The notes: generated from the sequence alone by a model not told the origin. 64,000 bases of DNA from Candidatus Melainabacteria bacterium (GCA_003963305.1 RXJR01000009.1:434150-498149); one strand, 5' to 3'; counted from the first letter of the stretch, positions 18,309-27,364 are shown. A program made the numbers and translations.

Positions 18309-18442
18309 AAAAAAACAGCTTACCAAAGAGTGTTTTTAACAATAGCGCCAAAGAAGTAGAAATCATCTCAACAGCAGCAATATTTGGCTAAATTGAGGTT
18401 GTCAGTGGTACAACGTATTTAGAACTAAGTTGTAGGAACCTG

Positions 18443-19870
18443 ATGATTTTCTCTAGAAACGTCACTAAGCTTCTGTTTGTAGGTTTGATCAGTCTGAGCT
18501 CGCTCCCGGCGCTCGCTATCGTGCGACTCAGCGACCTTGGTCCATTAGAAGTGAGGTTCTTCTCCCATCAGTACGAGCGTGAAACACCGGGCGAGCGCCT
18601 TGATCGCCTGGAGCGGCTTGTTTTTGGCAATGTTCAGTCAGGTTCAATCGAGGAACGCGTAGCACGTATTTCTAAAACTGTTGATTCAGCTACGCCTGGT
18701 AAACCCGATACAAGTATCGCCACGCAAGCTAAAGCGGATCAGTCCGCCAGCCAAACTAGCAAACCTGGTGGTTCTGATCTGAGCAATTCAGAATACCCAC
18801 GAGTGACTGAACTCGAGCGTTCACTACTTGGTCGCACATATGCAGGTGAGCCGGTTCGTCAACGTTTGAGCCGCCTTGAGAGTAAGGCCTACGGTGCGCC
18901 GTCACGCATCGATGACCTGGCTACACGAGTAGACAATCTCAGCTCTTATGCCGGTGTGTACGGCATGCAACCAGGCGATTTAATGAACAACATTCCTGCG
19001 CCGCTGCGAGGAGCAACCGGTATTACAGGAACTACTCAAGATGGCTCATTAGGCATGTTGGAAAAAGTTTCGGCAATGGAAGTAAAATTGTTTGGTCATG
19101 CCAACTCAAACCACTCGCTTGTTCAACGTATCAAAGACTTGGAGAGCAAAGTACTTGGTTCTGCTGCCCGATCTCCTGTTGATGATATGACGACACGAGT
19201 GAGCACACTTTGGGCTAGAACTCAGATGGGTCTACCGCAGTCTCCTCAGGCTCCTAGCCAGGCTGCGACTGCGCAATCACTTCAATCGGCCCCTTTTAGC
19301 AGTTCTCAATACAACCGCAACTGGAATAGCTCTAATTCTTACGTGGCTGGCGCCAGTAACCCGTTCGGTTCTGGTCCTACGTCTCCGTCATCAGGTACGA
19401 GTAACAATGGCTACAGTGCTCAGGGACCTGACCCCTATGCCGGTCTCTCAGGTGCAGGAGCCGGATACAACAGCATGCAAAATAGTGGGTCGTATAATTC
19501 ATCACCGTTCATGGCTGGTTCATCGAACCCACAGTTCGCAAATAACAGCAAGCATAAATCCAAAGGAAAACATAGCTCGTTGCTTGGCAAGATTGGTAAG
19601 GTAGTTGCCATTGCCGGTAGTGCTGCTGTTGGCGCTGGTGGACTTGCCGTCGGAGCTATGAGCTCGATGAACATGGGTTATTACGGGATGGGTATGGGGA
19701 GTGGATTTGGCAGCCCCTATTCTTATTCGAGCTTTGCTCCGGCTTACTCAGCTTATTCAAGTTATCCAGGTTATGGATCTGTAAGCACGATTGGAACTTT
19801 GGGTAGCATGGGTTCATCTTTCGGATCCCCATTTGGCTCAAGCTACGCCGGCTCCTTCTTCTCGCCTTGA
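18443..19870 (+). CDS. Exported protein with LE-xFG repeats and Gly/Ser-rich tail
   Basis: A 475-residue protein with a signal peptide (MIFSRNVTKLLFVGLISLSS, cut near ALA). Residues ~35-270 contain at least four copies of a ~50-residue unit built as 'E..x(L/K)(F/L)G....G....R(L/I)..LE...(F/Y)G', for example RLDRLERLVFG, TELERSLLGR and VSAMEVKLFGH. The second half is Ser/Gly/Tyr/Pro-rich, with a basic-hydrophobic segment KIGKVVAIAGSAAVGAGGLAV and a YGMGMGSGF tail. Such proteins remind me of Obscuribacter-type genomes. Function unknown, presumably cell envelope. Confidence 0.7.
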   Translation: MIFSRNVTKLLFVGLISLSSLPALAIVRLSDLGPLEVRFFSHQYERETPGERLDRLERLVFGNVQSGSIEERVARISKTVDSATPGKPDTSIATQAKADQSASQTSKPGGSDLSNSEYPRVTELERSLLGRTYAGEPVRQRLSRLESKAYGAPSRIDDLATRVDNLSSYAGVYGMQPGDLMNNIPAPLRGATGITGTTQDGSLGMLEKVSAMEVKLFGHANSNHSLVQRIKDLESKVLGSAARSPVDDMTTRVSTLWARTQMGLPQSPQAPSQAATAQSLQSAPFSSSQYNRNWNSSNSYVAGASNPFGSGPTSPSSGTSNNGYSAQGPDPYAGLSGAGAGYNSMQNSGSYNSSPFMAGSSNPQFANNSKHKSKGKHSSLLGKIGKVVAIAGSAAVGAGGLAVGAMSSMNMGYYGMGMGSGFGSPYSYSSFAPAYSAYSSYPGYGSVSTIGTLGSMGSSFGSPFGSSYAGSFFSP

Positions 19871-19993
19871 TTTGCTGGCTGTACAAACGCCTTATTTATT
19901 GCATTATCCACAGTTGCGCAGACTGGCGAACGTCTGTATGATAGCTCTCAGCCAGTTTTAGAATTGTCCTTGTGATACCATGGGTGATGTCAT

Positions 19994-20572
19994 TTGAAAG
20001 AGCTTGATGTTCGTTTGGCTTTGTATAATCACGAGATCAAAGACATACTCGCAGCGCATCCTGGCAGCTTGGTCGTCGACGAGCTTGGCTTGATGGAAGG
20101 CAGTTTTCGCGTCGATCTTGCTGTCATCAATTCAAGATTGCACGGCTACGAGATCAAAAGTTTTTCCGACAATCTAGATCGCTTACCGTCGCAGCAACTA
20201 ACTTATAGCAAAATTTTTGATCGTATGACTCTTGTTGCTGATGAGCGTCATGTCGCTAAAGCTGTCGAAATTGTGCCTCAGTGGTGGGGATTGATTTCTT
20301 CTCGCACCACTAAAGGTGTCACAGTTCTGAATGAAATTTGGCCGTCCCGCCAGAATCTGGATATCGATCCATATGCGTTGTCTCAATTGCTCTGGCGGGA
20401 TGAAGCTCTTGATGCATTGCGCCAACGCGGTCTGGACCGCGGCGTGCGAACCAAACCTCGGAAAGTCATTTGGCAAGCTCTTGCTGCATGCTTCACATTG
20501 GAAGAAATCCGGACTGTGATCAGGCAGAAATTGGCGGGTCGCAAGAATTGGCGTAGACAGGCTTACAGTTGA
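19994..20572 (+). CDS. sce7726-like protein (PD-(D/E)XK nuclease fold)
   Basis: A 192-residue protein starting at TTG 19994 behind GGTGATG. Residues ~40-75 show the core DLAVINSRLHGYEIKSFSDN with RLPSQQLTYSKIFD, which matches the D-x(n)-E-x-K arrangement of the sce7726 family, a PD-(D/E)XK-like fold. The C-terminal ~60 residues are basic (RKVIWQALAACF, RQKLAGRKNWRRQ) and may bind nucleic acid. Family members occur as orphans; the role is not settled. It stands alone between two larger operons. Confidence 0.65.
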   Translation: MKELDVRLALYNHEIKDILAAHPGSLVVDELGLMEGSFRVDLAVINSRLHGYEIKSFSDNLDRLPSQQLTYSKIFDRMTLVADERHVAKAVEIVPQWWGLISSRTTKGVTVLNEIWPSRQNLDIDPYALSQLLWRDEALDALRQRGLDRGVRTKPRKVIWQALAACFTLEEIRTVIRQKLAGRKNWRRQAYS

Positions 20573-20709
20573 ATTCGGTTATGGCAGAGTCGCTCAGACG
20601 AAAGTATCGCTCAATGCTTGCTGGTTAGGCTCTTAAAAATTCGTATTGCGGGCTTGCCAAGCGAACGGGGCGAGTGCTAACCTCTCTCTTGGCTTAGAAG
20701 AGTAGTGCA

Positions 20710-20811
20710 ATGTTCGTATCTCTATCATTTGGCAAAAATGTCGACTCCGCGCCTGTTTCGGGGTACCATCACCATCATTGTGGAATGTTCCTGGAGCAGT
20801 CTGACAGATAA
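20710..20811 (+). CDS. hisL: His leader peptide of the his operon
   Basis: A 33-codon ORF upstream of hisG with four consecutive His codons (20767-20778) in the segment SGYHHHHCG, ending in TAA. A weak AGAAGAG site precedes the ATG. Downstream, GGAGCAG (20793-20799) can pair with CUGCUC (20843-20848), which is part of the terminator stem. Stalling at the His codons would therefore favour antitermination. His-rich leader peptides with this layout are well known in proteobacteria; here the ORF and alternative structures are read directly from the sequence. Confidence 0.85.
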   Translation: MFVSLSFGKNVDSAPVSGYHHHHCGMFLEQSDR

Positions 20812-20837
20812 GCTTGCATTACAGCAAAACACTGTCC

Positions 20838-20869
20838 GGAGCCTGCTCAAAGCGGGCTCTTTTCGTTTT
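20838..20869 (+). terminator. Attenuator terminator before hisG
   Basis: Stem 20839-20846 with 20852-20859 (8 bp, one G-U) and a 5-nt loop, followed by TTTT-CG-TTTT. It stands 20 bp before the hisG start and just after the His leader peptide, so it must be crossed to express the operon. Confidence 0.85.
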
Positions 20870-20888
20870 ATATAGATAGGAAGGATGA

Positions 20889-21842
20889 ATGTCAAACAAT
20901 CAAACATCAGCCTCTACAAAGGGCTCACTGAAGCGATCTGAGGATGGCGCCGGCAACGCCAAGACGAATTTACGCTTGACCATTCCTAAAGGAAGAATCC
21001 AGGAAAAGGTCATGGCTCTCCTTGGTCAGATTGGCATGAACTTTCTTGCCGACGGTCGCTCTTATCGACCGCTTTGCTCCGACCCATATATTGTAACGAA
21101 ACTGCTTAAATCTCAGAATATCCCCAGTCTGGTAGCGTTGGGGCGACATGATTGTGGCTTTTCTGGTTACGACTGGATCGTCGAACAGGATGCCGACGTT
21201 GTTGAATTGCTCGATTTGAACTTTGATCCCGTCAGAATTGTGGCAGCTATGCCTGAAGACCTGGTCGGCAACGACGACTTCAAAACCAAAGATTTTGGTC
21301 GTAAATTGATTGTCGCTTCCGAGTATAAAAGCCTGACCCAACGCTTTATCGAGCGAAATAAGTTGAACGCCATTTTCGTTCAGACTTTCGGTGCTACTGA
21401 GGCGCTGCCTCCCGAAGACGCAGACGTCATCGTCGACAATACTTCCACAGGTACGACTTTGAAGCATAATCGACTGGTCATTGTCGAAGAGTTGATGCGC
21501 TCCACAACTCGATTTATTTGCAACAAGCAAGCCCTGGAAGATCCGATCAAACGGAAGATGTTGGAGGAGATGACGATGCTCATGAAGAGCACGTTGCTTG
21601 CCAAACAGAAGGTTATGCTTGAAATGAATGTGTCTCGAGATGATTTCGAGCGGGTTGTCTCGAACTTGCCTTGTATGCGAGCACCAACGATATCTGAGTT
21701 GTACAACGGAGATGGTTACGCAATCAAGATTGCAGTGCCGGTTAAGGACGTACCAGATTTGATCCCGACACTTGTTTCCCTGGGGGCGCGGGATATTCTT
21801 GAATATAAAGTAGAAAAGATAGTGGCAGGATACGACAGTTAG
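20889..21842 (+). CDS. hisG: ATP phosphoribosyltransferase, long form
   Basis: First enzyme of histidine synthesis (ATP + PRPP). The 317 residues correspond to the long form with its own C-terminal ACT-like regulatory domain (GYAIKIAVPVKDVPDLIPTL onward), so HisZ is not needed. Catalytic-domain marks are LTIPKGRIQEKV, the GATEALPPEDADVIVDNTSTG region and the following loop. About 25 extra polar residues precede the conserved start. GGAAGGATGA lies at the ATG. The gene overlaps hisH by one base (TAGTG). Confidence 0.95.
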   Translation: MSNNQTSASTKGSLKRSEDGAGNAKTNLRLTIPKGRIQEKVMALLGQIGMNFLADGRSYRPLCSDPYIVTKLLKSQNIPSLVALGRHDCGFSGYDWIVEQDADVVELLDLNFDPVRIVAAMPEDLVGNDDFKTKDFGRKLIVASEYKSLTQRFIERNKLNAIFVQTFGATEALPPEDADVIVDNTSTGTTLKHNRLVIVEELMRSTTRFICNKQALEDPIKRKMLEEMTMLMKSTLLAKQKVMLEMNVSRDDFERVVSNLPCMRAPTISELYNGDGYAIKIAVPVKDVPDLIPTLVSLGARDILEYKVEKIVAGYDS

Positions 21843-22450
21843 TGGCTAGCAGAATTACGACTGAGTTTGATCTTGTCACCTCTGCTGGTGGCAACCTGGG
21901 TAGCATAAGCCGCACTCTGACCAGGATGGGTGTGCCTTTCAGGTTGGTAGGCAACGATGACCCGCCTGGCGGATCGCGCCCGATCATCTTGCCTGGTGTG
22001 GGTGCTTTTGGCGCAGTGATGAATTCGCTCAAGGTAAATCAATTTGATCAGACTATAGTTAAACTGGTGCGATCCGGAACACCATTTCTTGGCGTTTGCG
22101 TAGGATTGCAAGTCCTTTTTGACCAGAGTGAAGAAGCTCCAGGTGTTGCTGGTTTAGGTTTGATCCCGGGAAAGGTTTTGAAATTTCGGCAGGGCAAAGT
22201 TCCGCAAATTGGCTGGAATTTTATTGAACCGGTAAATGATTCCGGATGGGAAAAGGGTTACGTATATTTCGTCAATTCTTACTATGCAAAGCCTGATTCG
22301 GAGGACGTCATATTGTATCGATCTGACTATTACGAATCGTTCTGTGCAGCTGTTAAAACCGGCAATGTCACAGCTTTTCAATTCCATCCGGAGAAGAGTG
22401 GCGAATTTGGTGAGCGCCTCTTGCGCAAATGGATAAACGATGTCAGCTAA
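21842..22450 (+). CDS. hisH: Imidazole glycerol phosphate synthase, glutaminase subunit
   Basis: Class I glutamine amidotransferase supplying ammonia to HisF. 202 residues, GTG start within the hisG stop. The nucleophile Cys is in GVCVGLQVLF, the oxyanion region is PGVGAFGAVMNSL, and the His/Glu of the triad are in FHPEKSGEFG. An internal stretch, NDDPPGGSRPI, is slightly longer than usual before the PGVGAFG loop. It overlaps hisF by 11 bp, in keeping with 1:1 complex formation. Confidence 0.95.
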   Translation: MASRITTEFDLVTSAGGNLGSISRTLTRMGVPFRLVGNDDPPGGSRPIILPGVGAFGAVMNSLKVNQFDQTIVKLVRSGTPFLGVCVGLQVLFDQSEEAPGVAGLGLIPGKVLKFRQGKVPQIGWNFIEPVNDSGWEKGYVYFVNSYYAKPDSEDVILYRSDYYESFCAAVKTGNVTAFQFHPEKSGEFGERLLRKWINDVS

Positions 22451-23390
22451 GGAATCCTTATCGATGCCGAAGAGTGGATTGTGTAAACGGATTATTCCGT
22501 GCCTTGATGTAGCAAATGGTCGCACCGTCAAAGGGGTCAAGTTCCAGAATTTGCGTGACATTGGAGACCCGGTTGAACTCGGCTATGAATACCAGAAACA
22601 GGGCGCAGATGAACTCATGTTCCTCGATATTACTGCATCCAAGGAAGACCGCAGCACTGTCTTTGACCTGGTTAGAGAAGTTGCTCATCGTTTGTCGATT
22701 CCTTTTACCGTTGGTGGTGGTATATCGTCTATTCAGGATGTGCGAAAACTCTTAGAACTGGGTGCCGACAAAGTATCGATCAACACTTCTGCTGTAAACA
22801 GACCGGAATTGATTGAAGAAATTGCCACCGCATGTGGTTCTCAATGTTGCGTCGTAGCGATTGACGCGCGAAAACGGGCTAAGGGCTTAAATGAATCGAA
22901 TACTTCGAATCGATTGAATGAATCGACCGGATCAACGGGATCGACTGTCTCCGATGCCTCTGTTGCCTCAGCTGCCGCGGATGGCTCGGATGGTTCGGGT
23001 GGTTCGGGTGGTTCGGGTGGCTCGGATGGTTCGGGTGGCTCGGTCTGGGAAGTTTTGACCAGAGGCGGCTCTGTATCCACTGGACTGGACGCGCTTGAAT
23101 GGGGCAAAGAATGTGTGCGACGGGGCGCAGGCGAGATTATGCTAACTTCATGGGATGCCGACGGAACGCAACAAGGTTTTGATATTGAGATGGTGAAGGC
23201 TTTTTCCATGCTGCCGATTCCAGTGATTGCCTCAGGCGGTGCTCGGGATCCACAGAGTTTTGTCGATGTTTTTACTGAAGGTTGCGCCGACGCCGCTCTT
23301 GCAGCGAGCATTTTTCACGATTGTATTTACACTATCAGCCAGGTTAAGAGACAGCTCAATCAAGAGGGGATTCCAGTGCGTATATGTTGA
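22440..23390 (+). CDS. hisF: Imidazole glycerol phosphate synthase, cyclase subunit, with low-complexity insertion
   Basis: TIM-barrel cyclase that forms IGP and AICAR with HisH. The N-terminus [19 protein letters not shown] carries the catalytic Asp, and the second catalytic Asp is in [13 protein letters not shown]. Typical HisF has ~255 residues; this has 316. Between VAIDARKR and WEVLTRGG about 55 extra residues are inserted (DNA ~22877-23043), Asn/Ser/Thr-rich and then (GS/DGSGGS)n. The flanking barrel strands look intact, so the insertion is probably a surface loop. The frame stays open, so this is not a frameshift. Confidence 0.94.
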   Translation: MSAKESLSMPKSGLCKRIIPCLDVANGRTVKGVKFQNLRDIGDPVELGYEYQKQGADELMFLDITASKEDRSTVFDLVREVAHRLSIPFTVGGGISSIQDVRKLLELGADKVSINTSAVNRPELIEEIATACGSQCCVVAIDARKRAKGLNESNTSNRLNESTGSTGSTVSDASVASAAADGSDGSGGSGGSGGSDGSGGSVWEVLTRGGSVSTGLDALEWGKECVRRGAGEIMLTSWDADGTQQGFDIEMVKAFSMLPIPVIASGGARDPQSFVDVFTEGCADAALAASIFHDCIYTISQVKRQLNQEGIPVRIC

Positions 23391-24619
23391 TACCAAGCAT
23401 TGATATTATGAACGGCAAAGCTGTTCAACTTAAGCAGGGAAAGGAATTCGTTTTGCAGAGCGAGCGCACGCCGCTTGAGTTAGCCAAAGAGTTCAATCGC
23501 TATGGCGAAGTGGCAGTAATAGACCTGGATGCGGCGCTTCGAAAAGGCAATAATCGTGAGTTGATCAAAGAGATCTGTCGGGTCTGTGATGTGCGCGTCG
23601 GTGGCGGCATACGAGACGTTGACACCGGCAGGGAATTCCTCAAGGCTGGCGCCAAAAGGTTGATCGTCGGTACGATGGCAACGCCGGAATTTTTAGATAA
23701 GTTTTCGCCGCAGCAGGTGATGGTGGCACTCGACCATAAGGGCGAGATTGTCGTTGACCAGGGCTGGGAGAACGCCACCGGTGAAACTATCTGGGCCCGC
23801 GCTGAACGGCTGGCTCCTTACTGCGCAGGATTTCTCGCAACTTTTGTGGAAGGCGAGGGATGTCTCAATGGCATGGACATTGAGGCGATAAAAGGTTTGA
23901 AAGATAAGATAAAAGGTCAACTCACCGTTGCTGGTGGCATCGCTGAGACGGATGAAATTGTTCAGATCTCGGCCCTGGGTGTTGATGTTCAAGTTGGAAT
24001 GGCGCTTTATACAGGGCGTATCGACCCGATTGAAGCTGTCGTGAAGTCAATTGTGTTCAAGGAAGACGGGCTCGTGCCGACTATCGTTCAAGATCAAACT
24101 GGACAGGTCTTGATGATGGCTTACAGCTCCAAAGATAGTTTGAGTCGTGCATTGAGGGAAGGTAAAGGCATTTACTTCAGCAGATCTCGCAACGAAATCT
24201 GGGAGAAGGGACTGACCTCAGGCAACGCGCAGAAGCTTATCTCCTGCCGGGTTGATTGCGACAGAGATTGTCTTCTCTTCACCGTTGTACAAGAAAATGC
24301 AGCGTGTCACAATCAGACATACAGTTGTTTCGGTGGTGTCACTTCCGATAGAAAGTTTTCTCTGCCTGAACTCTTCGAGACTATTCAGTCTCGCAAGAAT
24401 TCAGGCTCAAGCAAGTCGTATACGGCAACGCTGCTGTCCGATCGCAGGCTGCTTTTGAAGAAGATCATGGAAGAGGCGTATGAAGTAGTGTCATATTCCT
24501 CGAAAGAGAATCTAAGGTGGGAAATCGCAGATTTGATTTATTTCGCAAGCGTGCTTGCAGTGGATGAAGGTCTTGAGTGGAGAGATATCGAAGCAGAGTT
24601 GGCAGGGCGCAGACGTTAG
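23384..24619 (+). CDS. hisA: Fused HisA-HisI-HisE trifunctional enzyme
   Basis: 411 residues combining three activities. Residues 1-226 are phosphoribosylformimino-AICAR-P isomerase ([38 protein letters not shown]). Residues ~228-325 are phosphoribosyl-AMP cyclohydrolase (VLMMAYSSKDSLSRAL; WEKGLTSGN; CRVDCDRDCLLF and the zinc-ligand Cys/His in AACHNQTYSCFG). Residues ~332-411 are phosphoribosyl-ATP pyrophosphatase (KKIMEEAYEVV; EIADLIYFASVL). HisIE fusions are common; joining them to HisA is much less so. The gene overlaps hisF by 7 bp and closes the core his cluster. Confidence 0.94.
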   Translation: MLIPSIDIMNGKAVQLKQGKEFVLQSERTPLELAKEFNRYGEVAVIDLDAALRKGNNRELIKEICRVCDVRVGGGIRDVDTGREFLKAGAKRLIVGTMATPEFLDKFSPQQVMVALDHKGEIVVDQGWENATGETIWARAERLAPYCAGFLATFVEGEGCLNGMDIEAIKGLKDKIKGQLTVAGGIAETDEIVQISALGVDVQVGMALYTGRIDPIEAVVKSIVFKEDGLVPTIVQDQTGQVLMMAYSSKDSLSRALREGKGIYFSRSRNEIWEKGLTSGNAQKLISCRVDCDRDCLLFTVVQENAACHNQTYSCFGGVTSDRKFSLPELFETIQSRKNSGSSKSYTATLLSDRRLLLKKIMEEAYEVVSYSSKENLRWEIADLIYFASVLAVDEGLEWRDIEAELAGRRR

Positions 24620-24716
24620 CTAACAATAGTGAAGATGGAAGGCGAGTCAGACTAAAAATATCTGATGCCGGTAACGATTGAAAGGCGCTCAGTATAAAAG
24701 GGCGATGGGGAGAAAG

Positions 24717-25961
24717 ATGGAAAGCAGGTCAGTATTCAAAAGTGCCGGTGAACAGGAAGATTTGAGCGGGATTTCTCGTCGGGTTGCTCAGATTACTGTG
24801 TCCGCTATTAAACAAATGCCCATTCTGGCAAGCAAGGTGCCTGGCTGTGTCTCTCTTGGGCAAGGCATTCCGTCACCGAATACGCCACTATTCATTAGAG
24901 AAGCTGTTATCAAGGCTCTGCAAAGCGATGGCGCAGTTGGAAAGTATTCACTGCAACCAGGTATTCCTCGTCTGAAGGAGTTGATCGCCCAGGACTTGAT
25001 GCGTACAAGGAATATTCCGCAGATTAACCCGGAGACTGAGATATTTGTCAGTTGCGGTGGCATGGAAGCGCTTGCAACCGGTATCGCCACCATCGTCGAT
25101 AAGGGCGATGAGGTGATTTTGAATTCGCCCAGCTATTCCTCGCATATTGAGCAAATTCTGTTTTCAGAAGGTGTCCCTGTGTTTGTGCCGCTTGATGAAG
25201 GAGCAGAGTGGACTCTCAATATCGAGGCACTCAGGAAAGCTATTACGAAAAGGACAAAGGCGATTATTCTGTGCAGTCCTTCGAATCCAACCGGAGCCGT
25301 CTTCTCTGAGACTCAGCTGCGTGAAATTGCAGCGTTGATTTTGGAGCACAATTTGTTTGTCATACTTGATGAAACCTATGACTTTCTCGTCTATGACAAT
25401 CAACCATATTTTAGTTTGATGTCGGTTCCAGAATTGAAGAATAACATCATCGCAGCCTGTAGTTTCAGTAAGCGATACTGCATGACAGGTTGGCGTGTAG
25501 GTTATATGTATGCGCCCGAGCGCATTATAAGACAGGTCCTGAAAGTGCACGATGCTTTTGCCATCTGCGCTCCTACAATCTCCCAATATGCAGCCCTGGC
25601 TGCCCTGGAAGGTACGAATGGAAAAGACGGGCCCGGCGATGAAAGTGTAAGACAACTGATGGATATAATGACCCTGCGCCGCAATCTTGTTTGCGAAAGA
25701 TTAGATCGCTTATCCGAGGTTTTCACTTACGCTAAACCACGTGGTGGCTACTATGTTTTTCCCCGTTTTAAGGCGCGCGAAAATATCGGTTCGATGGATT
25801 TTGCCCTGCGAATATTGAACGAAGCAAAGGTAATCACTGTGCCCGGAAACGCGTTCGGTCCTACTGGCGAAGGGCATATTCGAATGTCATTTGGCGCCGA
25901 AGAGAAAGAATTGACGGAAGCTTTTGACCGCATAGACAATTGGTTGGCTGCTAATAACTGA
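24717..25961 (+). CDS. PLP-dependent class I/II aminotransferase
   Basis: An aspartate-aminotransferase-fold enzyme. I start at ATG 24717 (414 residues) because GGGGAGAAAG precedes it; in-frame starts at 24678 (TTG) and 24705 add a few residues. Marks are LGQGIPSPNTP, PSNPTGAVFSE, the cofactor Asp in ILDETYDFLVY, the PLP lysine in CSFSKRYCMTGWRVGY, and the carboxylate-binding Arg in GHIRMSFG. It follows hisA-IE by ~100 bp and could act as a histidinol-phosphate aminotransferase, since no hisC is seen here. The sequence looks more like the general aspartate/kynurenine-type subgroup. Confidence 0.85.
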   Translation: MESRSVFKSAGEQEDLSGISRRVAQITVSAIKQMPILASKVPGCVSLGQGIPSPNTPLFIREAVIKALQSDGAVGKYSLQPGIPRLKELIAQDLMRTRNIPQINPETEIFVSCGGMEALATGIATIVDKGDEVILNSPSYSSHIEQILFSEGVPVFVPLDEGAEWTLNIEALRKAITKRTKAIILCSPSNPTGAVFSETQLREIAALILEHNLFVILDETYDFLVYDNQPYFSLMSVPELKNNIIAACSFSKRYCMTGWRVGYMYAPERIIRQVLKVHDAFAICAPTISQYAALAALEGTNGKDGPGDESVRQLMDIMTLRRNLVCERLDRLSEVFTYAKPRGGYYVFPRFKARENIGSMDFALRILNEAKVITVPGNAFGPTGEGHIRMSFGAEEKELTEAFDRIDNWLAANN

Positions 25962-25965
25962 CCAG

Positions 25966-26037
25966 ACCTGTTGCTTGTGAATGCCGAGTACCTGTTGCTT
26001 GTGAATGCTGAGTAGCTGTTGCTTGTGAATGCAGCGT
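25966..26037. repeat. Three tandem 24-bp repeats
   Basis: Units at 25966-25989, 25990-26013 and 26014-26037 share CTGTTGCTTGTGAATGC and differ at a few bases. They fill the 83-bp gap between two convergent genes. No hairpin with a T-run is seen, so they do not look like a standard terminator. Confidence 0.85.
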
Positions 26038-26044
26038 AGCGGTA

Positions 26045-27328
26045 TTACTGGCAAGGGTTGATTGAGGCGAACGCGTCGTTGACGTTGCTGAAGACCTGCT
26101 GGCAATATTGTTCAAGTGCGATGCGTTTGCTTTGCTCATTTGCTATGCCCAGCGGCTCCAGTTTGATGTTAAAGCCTCTTGATTGTAGAAGTTCGGTCGT
26201 CTTAAGCAGCGGGACGATACCAGAAATGGTGTCTTCAAAGACATAGATAACAGTATCTGCTTCTTTGATAGTTGAAAGGCTCGTAGTCCCTGGGTCCTTC
26301 TCTTGTTTGTCAATGGCGTAGGCTTCGTGCAGTGCCAGTACATCCTGTCCTTGTGTGATCGTGTTTATCAGCGCTGCCACCGCCTGAGTAGAATTTGGTT
26401 TGGTGAGGTCTTCCGTGCGCTGCCCGTGTTCTTTTGCCAGCCATTCCATCATTCCCATGGCGATTAAGGGAAAGGAGCGCATGCCGGCATTGTCCAGAGC
26501 GATCTCAGCCTCTGGTGAGTAGCCAACGGATGAAACTTTTGCGTGGGTTGGTGGCAAACTGGGACGGGCTGTATAAACACCCACTGAGTTTGCGGCGTCT
26601 CTACTCAGCTCTTTGAGTTTGTCGACTGTTTCCTTACTAATAAGCGTTTTGTCTTCTGTTTCAAGCAGTCCGGCGCCTTCACATGCTGATTTGAGCTCAT
26701 AAGTCCTCTCAAAATTACTTGAGCCGAGAATTATGTTTTGAAAGAGTCGAGTCCCAAGGCTTGAATAGACTGATCGGGTTCCGATCAAGAAGCGCTTCAA
26801 AAGTTCCAACCAGTATGACGATTGATTGACTGGCAGCAGCTTCTGAGAGAATAGTTGCAACGCGATATCAGGTGGATGACTGTGCGTGTCATTTACAGCC
26901 ATTTCCTTAGCAAGAGTCATATAGTCTGGCCGCATTGTGGAAGTATGCACAGAACTGAAAAGCGAAAGTACTTCATCGATCTCGTCACTGTTTTGAACCT
27001 TGCTTCCTGCGAGGCGGCCGGAAACGTCACGCGCTGGCAGATGGTCCTGCGTAACGTAACTCTGTACGGCGATTGTCGTCAGAATGTCGCAAAACATGAT
27101 GTTGGTCATATCCCAGACATCGTGCACGCCCTGCGATTCCATTGCAGAAACTTCTGCTTCGGTCGGCAGTATCGATGGTATGTCTGTCAGTCCGATTTTT
27201 TTACAAAGCTCCGTGAGCGTCCTTGTGATTCCCAGTCGATACGCTATCGGATTGACTATTACTCCGTCTACGTCGAATAAAAATATTCGCCGCTGGAACG
27301 TGCTGTAAGCTCTAGTGTTGTCGACCAA
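26045..27328 (-). CDS. HAD-superfamily protein, large
   Basis: A 427-residue protein with HAD motif I near residue 15 (IFLFDVDGVIVNP) and a plausible late motif around VIYVFEDTISGI (~residue 370), where Asp/Glu would bind Mg. About 350 residues lie between, far more than a usual cap, with helical stretches but no domain that I recognise. It is the third gene behind hisD and the APH-like gene on the minus strand (36-bp gap). It could be a phosphatase acting with the neighbouring kinase. A role as histidinol phosphatase is possible from context only. Confidence 0.6.
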   Translation of the reverse strand: MVDNTRAYSTFQRRIFLFDVDGVIVNPIAYRLGITRTLTELCKKIGLTDIPSILPTEAEVSAMESQGVHDVWDMTNIMFCDILTTIAVQSYVTQDHLPARDVSGRLAGSKVQNSDEIDEVLSLFSSVHTSTMRPDYMTLAKEMAVNDTHSHPPDIALQLFSQKLLPVNQSSYWLELLKRFLIGTRSVYSSLGTRLFQNIILGSSNFERTYELKSACEGAGLLETEDKTLISKETVDKLKELSRDAANSVGVYTARPSLPPTHAKVSSVGYSPEAEIALDNAGMRSFPLIAMGMMEWLAKEHGQRTEDLTKPNSTQAVAALINTITQGQDVLALHEAYAIDKQEKDPGTTSLSTIKEADTVIYVFEDTISGIVPLLKTTELLQSRGFNIKLEPLGIANEQSKRIALEQYCQQVFSNVNDAFASINPCQ

Positions 27329-27364
27329 GAGTTGGCTTCGCTCCTGTTAGTGAGTGCAGGCGAG

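Noticed and set aside
19904-19912. Perfect DnaA box TTATCCACA
   Set aside because: Only one copy, no AT-rich unwinding region or further boxes, and no dnaA/dnaN nearby; probably chance.
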